Program-made: the position numbers and the translations under genes
NCBI RefSeq assembly: GCF_029227915.1
Contig: NC_079883.1
Location: forward strand, 16,742,001-16,806,000
Origin: Hydractinia symbiolongicarpus
Taxonomy: Eukaryota > Cnidaria > Hydrozoa > Anthoathecata > Hydractiniidae
Reading direction: 5' to 3'
Length of the DNA stretch: 64,000 bases
Part shown: positions 39,591 through 53,700 of the stretch, piece after piece
Layout of the letters: each line of letters begins with the position of its first letter
How positions within the stretch are numbered: position 1 is the first letter of the stretch
The notes under the pieces: model-generated
The model's input: only the letters and a program-made list of their open reading frames with translations
Told to the model about the DNA's origin: nothing
Databases searched by the model: none

Positions 39591-42500
39591 CCTGGGCGAG
39601 TTACGATCGGTCTAATCCCTCCACTCTTATTGGACTATGACGTCCCAAGTGGTTTTCCATTGCGCCATGGCGTTATAACACAGTCAACTACAGGTACAGG
39701 CCTGTAAAATCTGTAATATGGCCTCTTGCAACATAATAAAGGCCTTTCACGTATATCATGTGGTTCCACGTGCCTACGCAGGTTACCATTAGTCTAATTA
39801 TTCCACTCTCAATGGACTACGACGTCCCAAGTTGTTTTCCATTGCGCCATGACTTTATACCACCGTCAACTACGTGTACAGGCCTCTAAAGGCTGTACTA
39901 TGGCCTTTTGCAGCCTAATAAAGCCCGGAAAAAATAACCGCGTTATTCCACGTGCCTGCACTAGTTACGATCGGTCTAATCCCTCCACTGTCATTGGACT
40001 ATGACGTCCCACGTGGTTTTCCATTGCGCCGTGGCGTTATAACACCGTCAACTACGGGTACAGGCCTCCAAAGTCTGTAATATGGCCTCTTGCAGCCTAA
40101 TAAAGGCCTTACACGTATATCATGTGGTTCCACGTGCCTACGCAGGTTACCATTGGTCTAATTATTCCACTCTCAATAGACTACGACGTCCCAAATTGTT
40201 TTCCATTGCGCCATGACTTTATAACACCGTCAAATACATGTACAGGCCTATAAAGTCTGTATTATGGCATTTTGCAGCCTAATAAAGCCCGGAAAAAATA
40301 ACCGCGTTGTCCCATGTGTTTGCACAAGTTAAGAGCGGACTATTCCCTCCAATGTCATTGGACTATGACGTCCCAAGTGGTTCTTCATTGCACCATGGCG
40401 TTATAACACCGTCAACTACAGGTACAGGCCTCTAAAGGATGTAATATGGCTTCTTGCAGCCTAATAAAGGCCTTACACGTATATCATGTGGTGGCACGAG
40501 CCTGCGCAGGTTACCATTGGTCTAATCCTTCCACTCTCAATGGACTACGACGTCCCAGGTTGGTTTCCATTGCGCCACAACTTTATAACACCGTCAACTA
40601 CGTGCACAGGCCTCTAACGATTGTAATATGGCCTCTTGCAGCATAATAAAGGCCTTACACGTATATCATGTGGTTCCACGTGCCTCCACAGGTTACCATT
40701 GGTCTAATTATTCCACTCTCAATGGACTAGGACGTCCCAAGTTGTTTTCCATTGTGCCACGGCTTTATAACACCGTCAACTACGTGCCCAGGGCTCTAAC
40801 CACTGCAATATGCCCTTTTGCAGCCTAATAAAGGCCTTACACGTATATCATGTGGTTGCACGTGCCTGCGCAAGTTACCATTGGTCTAATCCTTCCACTC
40901 TCAATGGACTAGGACGTCCCAAGTTGCTTTCCATTGCGTCACAGCTTTGTAACACCGTCAACTACGTGCACAGGCCTATAGAGGCTGCAATATGGACTTT
41001 TGCGGCCTAATAAAGGTCGTACACACAAATCGCGTTGTTCCACGTGCCTGCGCGAGTTGCGATCGGTCTAATCCCTCCACTCTCTTTGGACTATGACGTC
41101 CCAAGTGGTTTTCCATTGCGCCATGGCGTTATCACACCGTCAACTACAGGTACAGGCCTGTAAAATCTGTAATATGGCCTCTTGCAGCATAATAAAGGCC
41201 TTTCACGTATATCATGTGGTTCCACGTGCCTACGCAGGTGACTATTGGTCTAATTATTCCACTCCCAAAGGACTACGACGTCCCAAGTTGTTTTCCATTG
41301 CGCCATGACTTTATAACACCGTCAACTACGTGTACAGGCCTCTAAAGGCTGTACTATGGCATTTTGCAGCCTAATAAAGCCCGGAAAAAATAACCGCGCT
41401 GTTCCATGTGCCTGCGCAAGTTACGAGCGGACTATTCCCTCCAATGTCATTGGACTATGACGTCCCAAGTGGTTCTTCATTGCGCAATGGCGTTATAACA
41501 CCGTCAACTACAGGTACAGGCCTCGAAAGGATGTAATATGGCCTCTTGCAGCCTAATAAAGGCCTTACACGTATTTCATGTGTTTTCACGAGCCTGCGCA
41601 GGCTATCATTGGTCTAATCCTTCCACTCTCAATGGACTACGACGTCCCAAGTTGGTTTCCATTGCGCCATAACTTTATAACACCGTCAACTACGTGCACA
41701 GGCCTCTAACGACTGTAATATGGCCTCTTGCAGCATAATAAAGGCATACACGTATATCATGTGGTTCCACGTGCCTACGCAGGTTACCATTGGTCTAATT
41801 ATTCCACTCTCAATGGACTAGGACGTCCCAAGTTGCTTTCCATTGTGCCACGGCTTTATAACACCGTCAACTACGTGCACTGGCCTTTAACGACTGCAAT
41901 ATGCCCTTTTGCAGCTTAGTAAAGGCCTTACACGTATATCATGTGGTTGCACGAGCCTGCGCAGGTTACCATTGGTCTAATCCTTCCACTCTCAATGGAC
42001 TACGACGTCCCAAGTTGTTTTCCATTGCGCCATGACTTTATAACACCGTGAACTATGGGTACAGGCCTTCAAAGGCTGTAACATGGCCTCTTGTAGCCTA
42101 ATAAAGTTCTTCCACGTATGTCACGTGGTTCCACGTGCCAACGCAGGTTACCATTGGTCTAATTATTCCACTCTCAATGGACTAGGACGTCCCAAGTTGC
42201 TTTCCATTGGGTCACAGCTTTATAACACCGTCAACTACAGGTACAGGCCTGTAAAATCTGTAATATGGCCTCTTGCAGCATAATAAAGGCCTTTCACGTA
42301 TATCATGTGGTTCCATGTGCCTACGCAGGTTACCATTTGTCTAATTATTCCACTCTCGATTGACTACTACGTCCCAAGTGGTTTTCAATTGCGTGATGGC
42401 CTTATAACACCGTCAACTACGGGTACATGCGTCTAAGGACTGTAATATGGCCTTTGCAGCCTAATAAAGGCAGTACACATTAATCGCGTTCTTCCACGTG

Positions 42501-43409
42501 CCTTCACTAGTTACGATCGGACTAATCCCTCCACTCTCAATGGATTACGACGTCCCAAGTTGTTTTCCATTGCGCAATGACCTTATAACACCGTCAACTA
42601 CAGGTACAGGCCTGTAAAGGCTGTGATATGGCCTCTCGCAGCATAATAAAGGCCTTACACGTATATCATGTGGTTCCACGTGCCTACGCAGGTTACCGTT
42701 GGACTAATTATTCCACTCTCAATGGACTACGACGTCCCAAGTTGTTTTCCCTTCCGCCATGACTTTATAACACCGTGAACTATGGGTACAGTCCTTTAAA
42801 GGCTGTAACATGGCCTCTTATAGCCTAATAAAGGCCTTCCACGTATATCACATGGTTCAACGTGCCTACGCAGGTTACCATTGGTCTAATTATTCCACTC
42901 TCAATGGACTACAACGTCCTAAGTCGTTTTTCATTGCGCCATGACTATATAAGAACGTCAACTTCGTGAACGGCCTTCTAATGGCCTAATCTGACCTTTT
43001 ACAGCCTAATAAGGGCCCACACGTAAATCGCGTTATTCCACGTGCCTACGCAGGTTAACATCGGTCTAATCCTTCCACTTTTAATGGACTACGACGTCCC
43101 AAGTCTTTTTCCATAGCACCATGGCGTTATAACACCGTCACCTACGTGTACAGGCCTCTAAAAGGCTGTACTATGGCATTTTGCAGCCTAATAAAGGTCG
43201 TACCCCAAATCGCGTTGTTCCACGTGCCTGCGCGAGTTGCGACCGGTCTAATCCCTCCACTCTCAATGGACTACGACGTCCCAAGTTGTTTTCCATTGCG
43301 CCCTGACCTTATAACACCGTCAACTACAGGTACAGGCCTGTAAAGGCTGTAATATGGCCTCTCGCTGCATAATAAAGGCCTTACACGTATATCATGTGGT
43401 TCCACGTGC
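39591..43409 (+). repeat. 3,819 bp HOR (second 21-mer), copy 2
   Basis: Second copy, ending where CCTACGCAGG replaces CCTGGGCGAG at about 43,410. I counted about 16 differences from copy 1, including AAGTTGG against AGGTTGG near 40,557, TATCAGAAC (copy 1, near 39,130) against TATAAGAAC here, and a 1 bp loss in GTACCCCAAATCG near 43,200. That makes this pair more diverged than the 24-32 kb 21-mer pair. Confidence 0.88.
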
Positions 43410-44814
43410 CTACGCAGGTTACCGTTGGACTAATTATTCCACTCTTAATGGACTACGACGTCCCAAGTTGTTTTCCATTCCACCATGACTTTATAACACC
43501 GTGAACTATGGGTATAGTCCTTTAAAGGCTGTAACATGGCCTCTTATAGCCTAATAAAGGCCTTCCACGTATATCACGTGGTTCACGTGCCTACGCAGGT
43601 TACCATTGGTCTAATTATTCCACTCTAAATGGACTACAACGTCCCAAGTCGTTTTTCATTGCGCCATGACTATATAAGAACGTCAACTTCGTGAACGGCC
43701 TTCTAATGGCCTAATCTGACATTTTCCAGCCTAATAAGGGCCCACACGTAAATCGCGTTATTCCACGTGCCTGGGCGAGTTACGATCGGTCTAATCCTTC
43801 CACTCTCATTGGACTATGACGTCCCAAGTTGTTTTCCATTGCGTGATGGCCTTATAACACCGTCAACTACGGGTACATGCGTCTAACGACTGTAATATGG
43901 CCTTTGCAGCCTAATAAAGGCAGTACACATCAATCGCGTTCTTCCACGTGCCTGCACTAGTTACGATCGGACTAATCCCTCCACTCTCAATGGACTACGA
44001 CGTCCCAAGTTGTTTTCCATTGCGCCATGACTTTATAACACCGTCAACTACGTGCACAGGCCTCTAACGACTGTAATATGCCCTTTTGCAGCATAATAAA
44101 GGCCTTACACGTATATCATGTGGTTGCACGAGCCTGCGAAGGTTACCATTGGTCTAATCCTTCCATTCTCAATGAAATACGACGTCCCAAGTTGTTTTCC
44201 ATTGCGCCATGACTTTATAACACCGTGAACTATGGGTACAGGCCTTTAAAGGCTGTAACATGGCCTCTTGTAGCCTAATAAAGGCCTTCCACGTATGTCA
44301 CGTGGTTCCACGTGCCTATGCAGGTCACCATTGGTCTAATTATTCCACTCTCAATGGACTACAACGTCCCAAGTCGTTTTTCATTGCGCCATGACTATAT
44401 AAGAACGTCAACTTCGTGAACGGCCTTCTAATGGCCTAATCTGACCTTTTTCAACTATAAGGGCCCACACGTAAATCGCGTTACTCCACGTGCCTACGCA
44501 GGTTAACATCGGTCTAATCCTTCCACTTTTAATGGACTACGACGTCCCAAGTCTTTTTCCATAGTGCCATGGCGTTATAACACCTTCAACTACGTGTACA
44601 GGCCTCTAAAGGCTGTACTATGGCCTTTTGCAGCCTAATAAAGCCCGGAAAAAATAACCGCGTTGTTCCATGTGCCTGCGCAAGTTACGAGCGGACTAAT
44701 CCCTCCAATGTCATTGGACTAAAACGTCCCAAGTGGTTTTTCATTGCGCCATGGCGTTATAACACCGTCAACTACAGGTACAGGCATCTAAAGGATGTAA
44801 TATGGCCTCTTGCA
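43410..44814 (+). repeat. Transition block after the second 21-mer
   Basis: About 335 bp at 43,410-43,745 repeats the TTGGACTAATTATTCC, GTGAACTATGGG and ATATAAGAACGTCAAC monomers seen at about 42,690-43,020. From about 43,750 it turns into the 32-33 kb haplotypes (CATGCGTCTAACGACTG, GCCTGCGAAGG, ATGAAATACG, TTTTTCAACTATAAGG). The 44,130-44,815 part is repeated 907 bp later (five monomers) at 45,037-45,720. Confidence 0.7.
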
Positions 44815-46948
44815 GCCTAATAAAGGCCTTCCACGTATGTCACGTGGTTCCACGTGCCTACGCAGGTTACCGTTGGACTAATTATTCCACTCTCAATGGA
44901 CTACGACGTCCCAAGTTGTTTTCCCTTCCGCCATGACTTTATAACACCGTGAACTATGGGTACAGTCCTTTAAAGGCTGTAACGGGGGCCTCTTGTAGGC
45001 TAATAAAGGCCTTACACGTATATCATGTGGTTGCACGAGCCTGCGAAGGTTACCATTGGTCTAATCCTTCCATTCTCAATGAAATACGACGTCCCAAGTT
45101 GTTTTCCATTGCGCCATGACTTTATAACACCGTGAACTATGGGTACAGGCCTTTAAAGGCTGTAACATGGCCTCTTGTAGCCTAATAAAGGCCTTCCACG
45201 TATGTCACGTGGTTCCACGTGCCTATGCAGGTCACCATTGGTCTAATTATTCCACTCTCAATGGACTACAACGTCCCAAGTCGTTTTTCATTGCGCCATG
45301 ACTATATAAGAACGTCAACTTCGTGAACGGCCTTCTAATGGCCTAATCTGACCTTTTTCAACTATAAGGGCCCACACGTAAATCGCGTTACTCCACGTGC
45401 CTACGCAGGTTAACATCGGTCTAATCCTTCCACTTTTAATGGACTACGACGTCCCAAGTCTTTTTCCATAGTGCCATGGCGTTATAACACCTTCAACTAC
45501 GTGTACAGGCCTCTAAAGGCTGTACTATGGCCTTTTGCAGCCTAATAAAGCCCGGAAAAAATAACCGCGTTGTTCCATGTGCCTGCGCAAGTTACGAGCG
45601 GACTAATCCCTCCAATGTCATTGGACTAAGACGTCCCAAGTGGTTTTTCATTGCGCCATGGCGTTATAACACCGTCAACTACAGGTACAGGCATCTAAAG
45701 GATGTAATATGGCCTCTTGCAGCCTAATAAAGGCCTTACACGTATATCACGTGGTCGCACGTGCCTGCACTAGTTACGATCGGACTAATCCCTCCACTCT
45801 CAATGGACTACGACGTCCCAAGTTGTTTTCCATTGCGCCATGACTTTATAACACCGTCAACTACAGGTACAGGGCTGTAAAGGCTGTAATATGGCCTCTC
45901 GCAGCATAATAAAGGCCTTACACGTATATCATGTGGTTCCACGTGCCTACGCAGGTTACCGTTGGTCTAATTATTCCACTCTCAATGGACTACGACGTTC
46001 CAAGTTGTTTTCCATTGCGCCATGACTTTATAACACCGTGAACTATGGGTACAGTCCTTTAAAGGCTGTAACATGGCCTCTTGTAGGCTAATAAAGGCCT
46101 TACACGTATATCACGTGGTCGCACGTACCTGCCAAAGTTACCATTGGTCTAATGCTTCCACTCTCAATGGACTAGGATGTCCCAAGTTGCTTTCCATTGC
46201 GTCACAGCTTTATAACACCGTGAACTATGGGTACAGGCCTTTAAAGGCTGTAACATGGCCTCTTGTAGCATAATAAAGGCCTTCCACGTATGTCACGTGG
46301 TTCCACGTGCCTACGCAGGTTACCATTGGTCTAATTATTCCACTCTTAATGGACTACAATGTCCCAAGTCGTTTTTCATTGCGCCATGACTATATAAGAA
46401 CGTCAACTTCGTGAACGGCCTTCTAATGGCCTAATCTGACCTTTTTCAACTATAAGGGCCCACACGTAAATCGCGTTACTCCACGTGCCTACGCAGGTTA
46501 ACATCGGTCTAATCCTTCCACTTTTAATGGACTACGACGTCCCAAGTCTTTTTCCATAGTGCCATGGCGTTATAACACCTTCAACTACGTGTACAGGCCT
46601 CTAAAGGCTGTACTATGGCCTTTTGCAGCCTAATAAAGCCCGGAAAAAATAACCGCGTTGTTCCATGTGCCTGCGCAAGTTACGAGCGGACTAATCCCTC
46701 CAATGTCATTGGACTAAGACGTCCCAAGTGGTTTTTCATTGCGCCATGGCGTTATAACACCGTCAACTACAGGTACAGGCATCTAAAGGATGTAATATGG
46801 CCTCTTGCAGCCTAATAAAGGCCTTACACGTATATCACGTGGTCGCACGTGCCTGCACTAGTTACGATCGGACTAATCCCTCCACTCTCAATGGACTACG
46901 ACGTCCCAAGTTGTTTTCCATTGCGCCATGACTTTATAACACCGTCAA
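44815..46948 (+). repeat. 2.13 kb block, copy 1 (offset 3,442 bp)
   Basis: This matches 48,257-50,390 at a constant 3,442 bp offset (19 monomers allowing for small losses). The rare GTAACGGGGGCC tract occurs at 44,979 and 48,421. Both copies contain the CCCGGAAAAAATAACCGCG and CGTACCTGCCAAAG monomers in the same order. Confidence 0.85.
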
Positions 46949-47465
46949 CTACAGGTACAGGGCTGTAAAGGCTGTAATATGGCCTCTCGCAGCATAATAA
47001 AGGCCTTACACGTATATCATGTGGTTCCACGTGCCTACGCAGGTTACCGTTGGTCTAATTATTCCACTCTCAATGGACTACGACGTTCCAAGTTGTTTTC
47101 CATTGCGCCATGACTTTATAACACCGTGAACTATGGGTACAGTCCTTTAAAGGCTGTAACATGGCCTCTTGTAGGCTAATAAAGGCCTTACACGTATATC
47201 ACGTGGTCGCACGTACCTACCAAAGTTACCATTGGTCTAATGCTTCCACTCTCAATGGACTAGGATGTCCCAAGTTGCTTTCCATTGCGTCACAGCTTTA
47301 TAACACCGTGAACTATGGGTACAGGCCTTTAAAGGCTGTAACATGGCCTCTTGTAGCATAATAAAGGCCTTCCACGTATGTCACGTGGTTCCACGTGCCT
47401 ACGCAGGTTACCATTGGTCTAATTATTCCACTCTTAATGGACTACAATGTCCCAAGTCGTTTTTC
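45290..47465 (+). repeat. 1,088 bp HOR (6-mer), two tandem copies
   Basis: The unit from ATATAAGAACGTCAACTTCG at about 45,303 recurs at about 46,391 with the same six monomers in order, and the match ends near 47,480 where CTTCCTGAACGG replaces CTTCGTGAACGG. One visible change is GTACCTGCC against GTACCTACC near 47,215. The same 6-mer spacing returns at about 48,745-49,835, inside the second copy of the 2.13 kb block. Confidence 0.85.
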
Positions 47466-48256
47466 ATTGCGCCATGACTATATAAGAACGTCAACTTCCT
47501 GAACGGCCTGCTAATTGCCTAATCTGACCTTTTCTAGCCCAATAAGGGCCCACACGTAAATCGCGTTATTCCACATGCCTACGCAGGTTAACATCGGTCT
47601 AATCCTTCCACTTTCAATGGACTACGACGTCCCTTTCCATAGTGCAATGGCGTTATAACACCGTCAACTACGTGTGCAGGCCTCTAAAGGCTGTACTATG
47701 GCCTTTTGCAGCCTAATAAAGCCCGGAAAAAATAACCGCGCTGTTCCATGTGCCTGCGCAAGTTACGAGCGGACTAATCCCTCCAATGTCATTGGACTAT
47801 GACGTCCCAAGTGGTTTTTCATTGCGCCATGGCGTTATAACACCGTCAACTACAGGTACAGGCCTCTAAAGGATGTAATATGGCCTCTTGCTGCCTAATA
47901 AACGCCTTACACGTATATCATGTGGTTGAACGAGCCTGCGCAGGTTACCATTGGTCTAATCCTTCCACTCTCAATGGACTACGACGTCCCAAGTTTTTTT
48001 CCATTGCGCCATGACTTCATAACACCGTCAACTACGTGCACAGGCCTCTAACGACTGTAATATGCCCTTTTGCAGCCTAATAAAGGCCTTACACGTATAT
48101 CACGTGGTCGCACGTACCTGCCAAAGTTACCATTGGTCTAATGCTTCCACTCTCAATGGACTAGGATGTCCCAAGTTGCTTTCCATTGCGTCACAGCTTT
48201 ATAACACCGTGAACTATGGGTACAGGCCTTTAAAGGCTGTAACATGGCCTCTTGTA

Positions 48257-50390
48257 GCCTAATAAAGGCCTTCCACGTATGTCACGTGGTTCCACGTGCC
48301 TACGCAGGTTACCGTTGGACTAATTATTCCACTCTCAATGGACTACGACGTCCCAAGTTGTTTTCCCTTCCGCCATGACTTTATAACACCGTGAACTATG
48401 GGTACAGTCCTTTAAAGGCTGTAACGGGGGCCTCTTGTAGGCTAATAAAGGCCTTACACGTATATCATGTGGTTGCACGAGCCTGCGAAGGTTACCATTG
48501 GTCTAATCCTTCCATTCTCAATGAAATACGACGTCCCAAGTTGTTTTCCATTGCGCCATGACTTTATAACACCGTGAACTATGGGTACAGGCCTTTAAAG
48601 GCTGTAACATGGCCTCTTGTAGCCTAATAAAGGCCTTCCACGTATGTCACGTGGTTCCACGTGCCTATGCAGGTCACCATTGGTCTAATTATTCCACTCT
48701 CAATGGACTACAACGTCCCAAGTCGTTTTTCATTGCGCCATGACTATATAAGAACGTCAACTTCGTGAACGGCCTTCTAATGGCCTAATCTGACCTTTTT
48801 CAACTATAAGGGCCCACACGTAAATCGCGTTACTCCACGTGCCTACGCAGGTTAACATCGGTCTAATCCTTCCACTTTTAATGGACTACGACGTCCCAAG
48901 TCTTTTTCCATAGTGCCATGGCGTTATAACACCTTCAACTACGTGTACAGGCCTCTAAAGGCTGTACTATGGCCTTTTGCAGCCTAATAAAGCCCGGAAA
49001 AAATAACCGCGTTGTTCCATGTGCCTGCGCAAGTTACGAGCGGACTAATCCCTCCAATGTCATTGGACTAAGACGTCCCAAGTGGTTTTTCATTGCGCCA
49101 TGGCGTTATAACACCGTCAACTACAGGTACAGGCATCTAAAGGATGTAATATGGCCTCTTGCAGCCTAATAAAGGCCTTACACGTATATCACGTGGTCGC
49201 ACGTGCCTGCACTAGTTACGATCGGACTAATCCCTCCACTCTCAATGGACTACGACGTCCCAAGTTGTTTTCCATTGCGCCATGACTTTATAACACCGTC
49301 AACTACAGGTACAGGGCTGTAAAGGCTGTAATATGGCCTCTCGCAGCATAATAAAGGCCTTACACGTATATCATGTGGTTCCACGTGCCTACGCAGGTTA
49401 CCGTTGGTCTAATTATTCCACTCTCAATGGACTACGACGTTCCAAGTTGTTTTCCATTGCGCCATGACTTTATAACACCGTGAACTATGGGTACAGTCCT
49501 TTAAAGGCTGTAACATGGCCTCTTGTAGGCTAATAAAGGCCTTACACGTATATCACGTGGTCGCACGTACCTGCCAAAGTTACCATTGGTCTAATGCTTC
49601 CACTCTCAATGGACTAGGATGTCCCAAGTTGCTTTCCATTGCGTCACAGCTTTATAACACCGTGAACTATGGGTACAGGCCTTTAAAGGCTGTAACATGG
49701 CCTCTTGTAGCATAATAAAGGCCTTCCACGTATGTCACGTGGTTCCACGTGCCTACGCAGGTTACCATTGGTCTAATTATTCCACTCTTAATGGACTACA
49801 ATGTCCCAAGTCGTTTTTCATTGCGCCATGACTATATAAGAACGTCAACTTCGTGAACGGCCTTCTAATGGCCTAATCTGACCTTTTTCAACTATAAGGG
49901 CCCACACGTAAATCGCGTTACTCCACGTGCCTACGCAGGTTAACATCGGTCTAATCCTTCCACTTTTAATGGACTACGACGTCCCAAGTCTTTTTCCATA
50001 GTGCCATGGCGTTATAACACCTTCAACTACGTGTACAGGCCTCTAAAGGCTGTACTATGGCCTTTTGCAGCCTAATAAAGCCCGGAAAAAATAACCGCGT
50101 TGTTCCATGTGCCTGCGCAAGTTACGAGCGGACTAATCCCTCCAATGTCATTGGACTAAGACGTCCCAAGTGGTTTTTCATTGCGCCATGGCGTTATAAC
50201 ACCGTCAACTACAGGTACAGGCATCTAAAGGATGTAATATGGCCTCTTGCAGCCTAATAAAGGCCTTACACGTATATCACGTGGTCGCACGTGCCTGCAC
50301 TAGTTACGATCGGACTAATCCCTCCACTCTCAATGGACTACGACGTCCCAAGTTGTTTTCCATTGCGCCATGACTTTATAACACCGTCAA
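48257..50390 (+). repeat. 2.13 kb block, copy 2 (offset 3,442 bp)
   Basis: Second copy of 44,815-46,948. It ends at about 50,390, where CAACTACGTGCACAGG replaces CAACTACAGGTACAGG. Just upstream, the monomer at about 48,062-48,260 begins like the CCCTTTTGCAGCC haplotype and ends like the CGTACCTGCCAAAG haplotype, marking a recombination join between two monomer types. Confidence 0.82.
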
Positions 50391-50796
50391 CTACGTGCAC
50401 AGGCCTCTAACGACTGTAATATGCCCTTTTGCAGCCTAATAAAGGCCTTACACGTATATCATGTGGTTGCAGGAGCCTGCGCAGGTTACCATTTGTCTAA
50501 TCTTTCCACTCTCAATGGACTACGACGTCCCAAGTGGTTTTCCATTGCGCCATGGCGTTATCACACCGTCAACTACAGGTACAGGCCTGTAAAATCTGAA
50601 ATATGGCCTCTTGCAACATAATAAAGGCCTTTCACGTATATCATGTGGTTCCACGTGCCTACGCAGGTTACCATTGGTCTAATTATTCCACTCTCAATGG
50701 ACTACGACGTCCCAAGTTGTTTTCCATTGCGTCACAGCTTTATAACACCTTCAACTACGTGTACAGTCCTCTAAAAGGCTGTACTATGGCATTTTG

Positions 50797-53700
50797 CAGC
50801 CTAATAAAGGCAGTACACATCAATCGCGTTCTTCCACGTGCCTGCACTAGTTACGATCGGACTAATCCCTCCACTCTCAATGGACTACGACGTCCCAAGT
50901 TGTTTTCCATTGCGCCATGACTTTATAACACCGTCAACTACGTGCACAGGCCTCTAACGACTGTAATATGCCCTTTTGCAGCATAATAAAGGTCGTACAC
51001 ACAAATCGCGTTGTTCCACGTGCCTGGGCGAGTTACGATCGGTCTAATCCCTCCACTCTCAATGGATTCGGACGTCCCAAGTTGTTTTCCATTGTGCCAC
51101 GGCTTTATAACACCGTCAACTACGTGCACAGGCCTCTAACGACTGTAATATGCCCTTTTGCAGCCTAATAAAGGCCTTACACGTATATCATGTGGTTGCA
51201 CGAGCCTGCGCAGGTTACCATTGGTCTAATCCTTCCACTCTTAATGGACTACGATGTCCCAAGTGGTTTTCCATTGCGCCATGGCGTTATCACACCGTCA
51301 ACTACAGGTACAGGCCTGTAAAATCTGTAATATGGCCTCATGCAGCATAATAAAGACCTTTCACGTATATCATGTGGTTCCACGTGCCTACGCAGGTTAC
51401 CATTGGTCTAATTATTCCACTCTCAATGGACAACGACGTCCCAAGTTGTTTTCCATTGCGCCATGACTTTATAACACCGTCAACTATGGGTACAGTCCTT
51501 TAAAGGCTGTAACGGGGCCTCTTGTAGGCTAATAAAGGCCTTACACGTATATCATGTGGTTGCACGAGCCTGCGAAGGTTACCATTGGTCTAATCCTTCC
51601 ATTCTCAATGAAATACGACGTCCCAAGTTGTTTTCCATTGCGCCATGACTTTATAACACCGTGAACTATGGGTACAGGCCTTTAAAGGCTGTAACATGGC
51701 CTCTTGTAGCCTAATAAAGGCCTTCCACGTATGTCACGTGGTTCCACGTGCCTATGCAGGTCACCATTGATCTAATTATTCCACTCTCAATGGACTACAA
51801 CGTCCCAAGTCGTTTTTCATTGCGCCATGACTATATAAGAACGTCAACTTCGTGAACGGCCTTCTAATGGCCTAATCTGACCTTTTTCAACTATAAGGGC
51901 CCACACGTAAATCGCGTTACTCCACGTGCCTATGCAGGTTAACATCGGTCTAATCCTTCCACTTTTAATGGACTACGACGTCCCAAGTCTTTTTCCATAG
52001 TGCCATGGCGTTATAACACCTTCAACTACGTGTACAGGCCTCTAAAGGCTGTACTATGGCCTTTTGCAGCCTAATAAAGCCCGGAAAAAATAACCGCGTT
52101 GTTCCATGTGCCTGCGCAAGTTACGAGCGGACTAATCCCTCCAATGTCATTGGACTAAGACGTCCCAAGTGGTTTTTCATTGCGCCATGGCGTTATAACA
52201 CCGTCAACTACAGGTACAGGCATCTAAAGGATGTAATATGGCCTCTTGCAGCCTAATAAAGGCCTTACACGTATATCACGTGGTCGCACGTGCCTGCACT
52301 AGTTACGATCGGACTAATCCCTCCACTCTCAATGGACTACGACGTCCCAAGTTGTTTTCCATTGCGCCATGACTTTATAACACCGTCAACTACAGGTACA
52401 GGGCTGTAAAGGCTGTAATATGGCCTCTCGCAGCATAATAAAGGCCTTACACGTATATCATGTGGTTCCACGTGCCTACGCAGGTTACCGTTGGTCTAAT
52501 TATTCCACTCTCAATGGACTACGACGTTCCAAGTTGTTTTCCATTGCGCCATGACTTTATAACACCGTGAACTATGGGTACAGTCCTTTAAAGGCTGTAA
52601 CATGGTCTCTTGTAGGCTAATAAAGGCCTTACACGTATATCACGTGGTCGCACGTACCTGCCAAAGTTACCATTGGTCTAATGCTTCCACTCTCAATGGA
52701 CTAGGATGTCCCAAGTTGCTTTCCATTGCGTCACAGCTTTATAACACCGTGAACTGCGGGTACAGGCCTTTAAAGGCTGTAACATGGCCTCTTGTAGCAT
52801 AATAAAGGCCTTCCACGTATGTCACGTGGTTCCACGTGCCTACGCAGGTTACCATTGGTCTAATTATTCCACTCTTAATGGACTACAATGTCCCAAGTCG
52901 TTTTTCATTGCGCCATGACTATATAAGAACGTCAACTTCCTGAACGGCCTGCTAATTGCCTAATCTGACCTTTTCTAGCCCAATAAGGGCCCACACGTAA
53001 ATCGCGTTATTCCACATGCCTACGCAGGTTAACATAGGTCTAATCCTTCCACTTTCAATGGACTACGACGTCCCTTTCCATAGTGCAATGGCGTTATAAC
53101 ACCGTCAACTACGTGTGCAGGCCTCTAAAGGCTGTACTATGGCCTTTTGCAGCCTAATAAAGCCCGGAAAAAATAACCGCGCTGTTCCATGTGCCTGCGC
53201 AAGTTACGAGCGGACTAATCCCTCCAATGTCATTGGACTATGACGTCCCAAGTGGTTTTTCATTGCGCCATGGCGTTATAACACCGTCAACTACAGGTAC
53301 AGGCCTCTAAAGGATGTAATATGGCCTCTTGCTGCCTAATAAACGCCTTACACGTATATCATGTGGTTGAACGAGCCTGCGCAGGTTACCATTGGTCTAA
53401 TCCTTCCACTCTCAATGGACTACGACGTCCCAAGTTTTTTTCCATTGCGCCATGACTTTATAACACCGTCAACTACGTGCACAGGCCTCTAACGACTGTA
53501 ATATGCCCTTTTGCAGCCTAATAAAGGCCTTACACGTATATCATGTGGTTGCAGGAGCCTGCGCAGGTTACCATTTGTCTAATCTTTCCACTCTCAATGG
53601 ACTACGACGTCCCAAGTGGTTTTCCACTCTTGCAGCCTAATAAAGGCCTTACATGTATATCACGCGGTCGTACGTGCCTGCGCAGGTTACCGTTGGTCTA

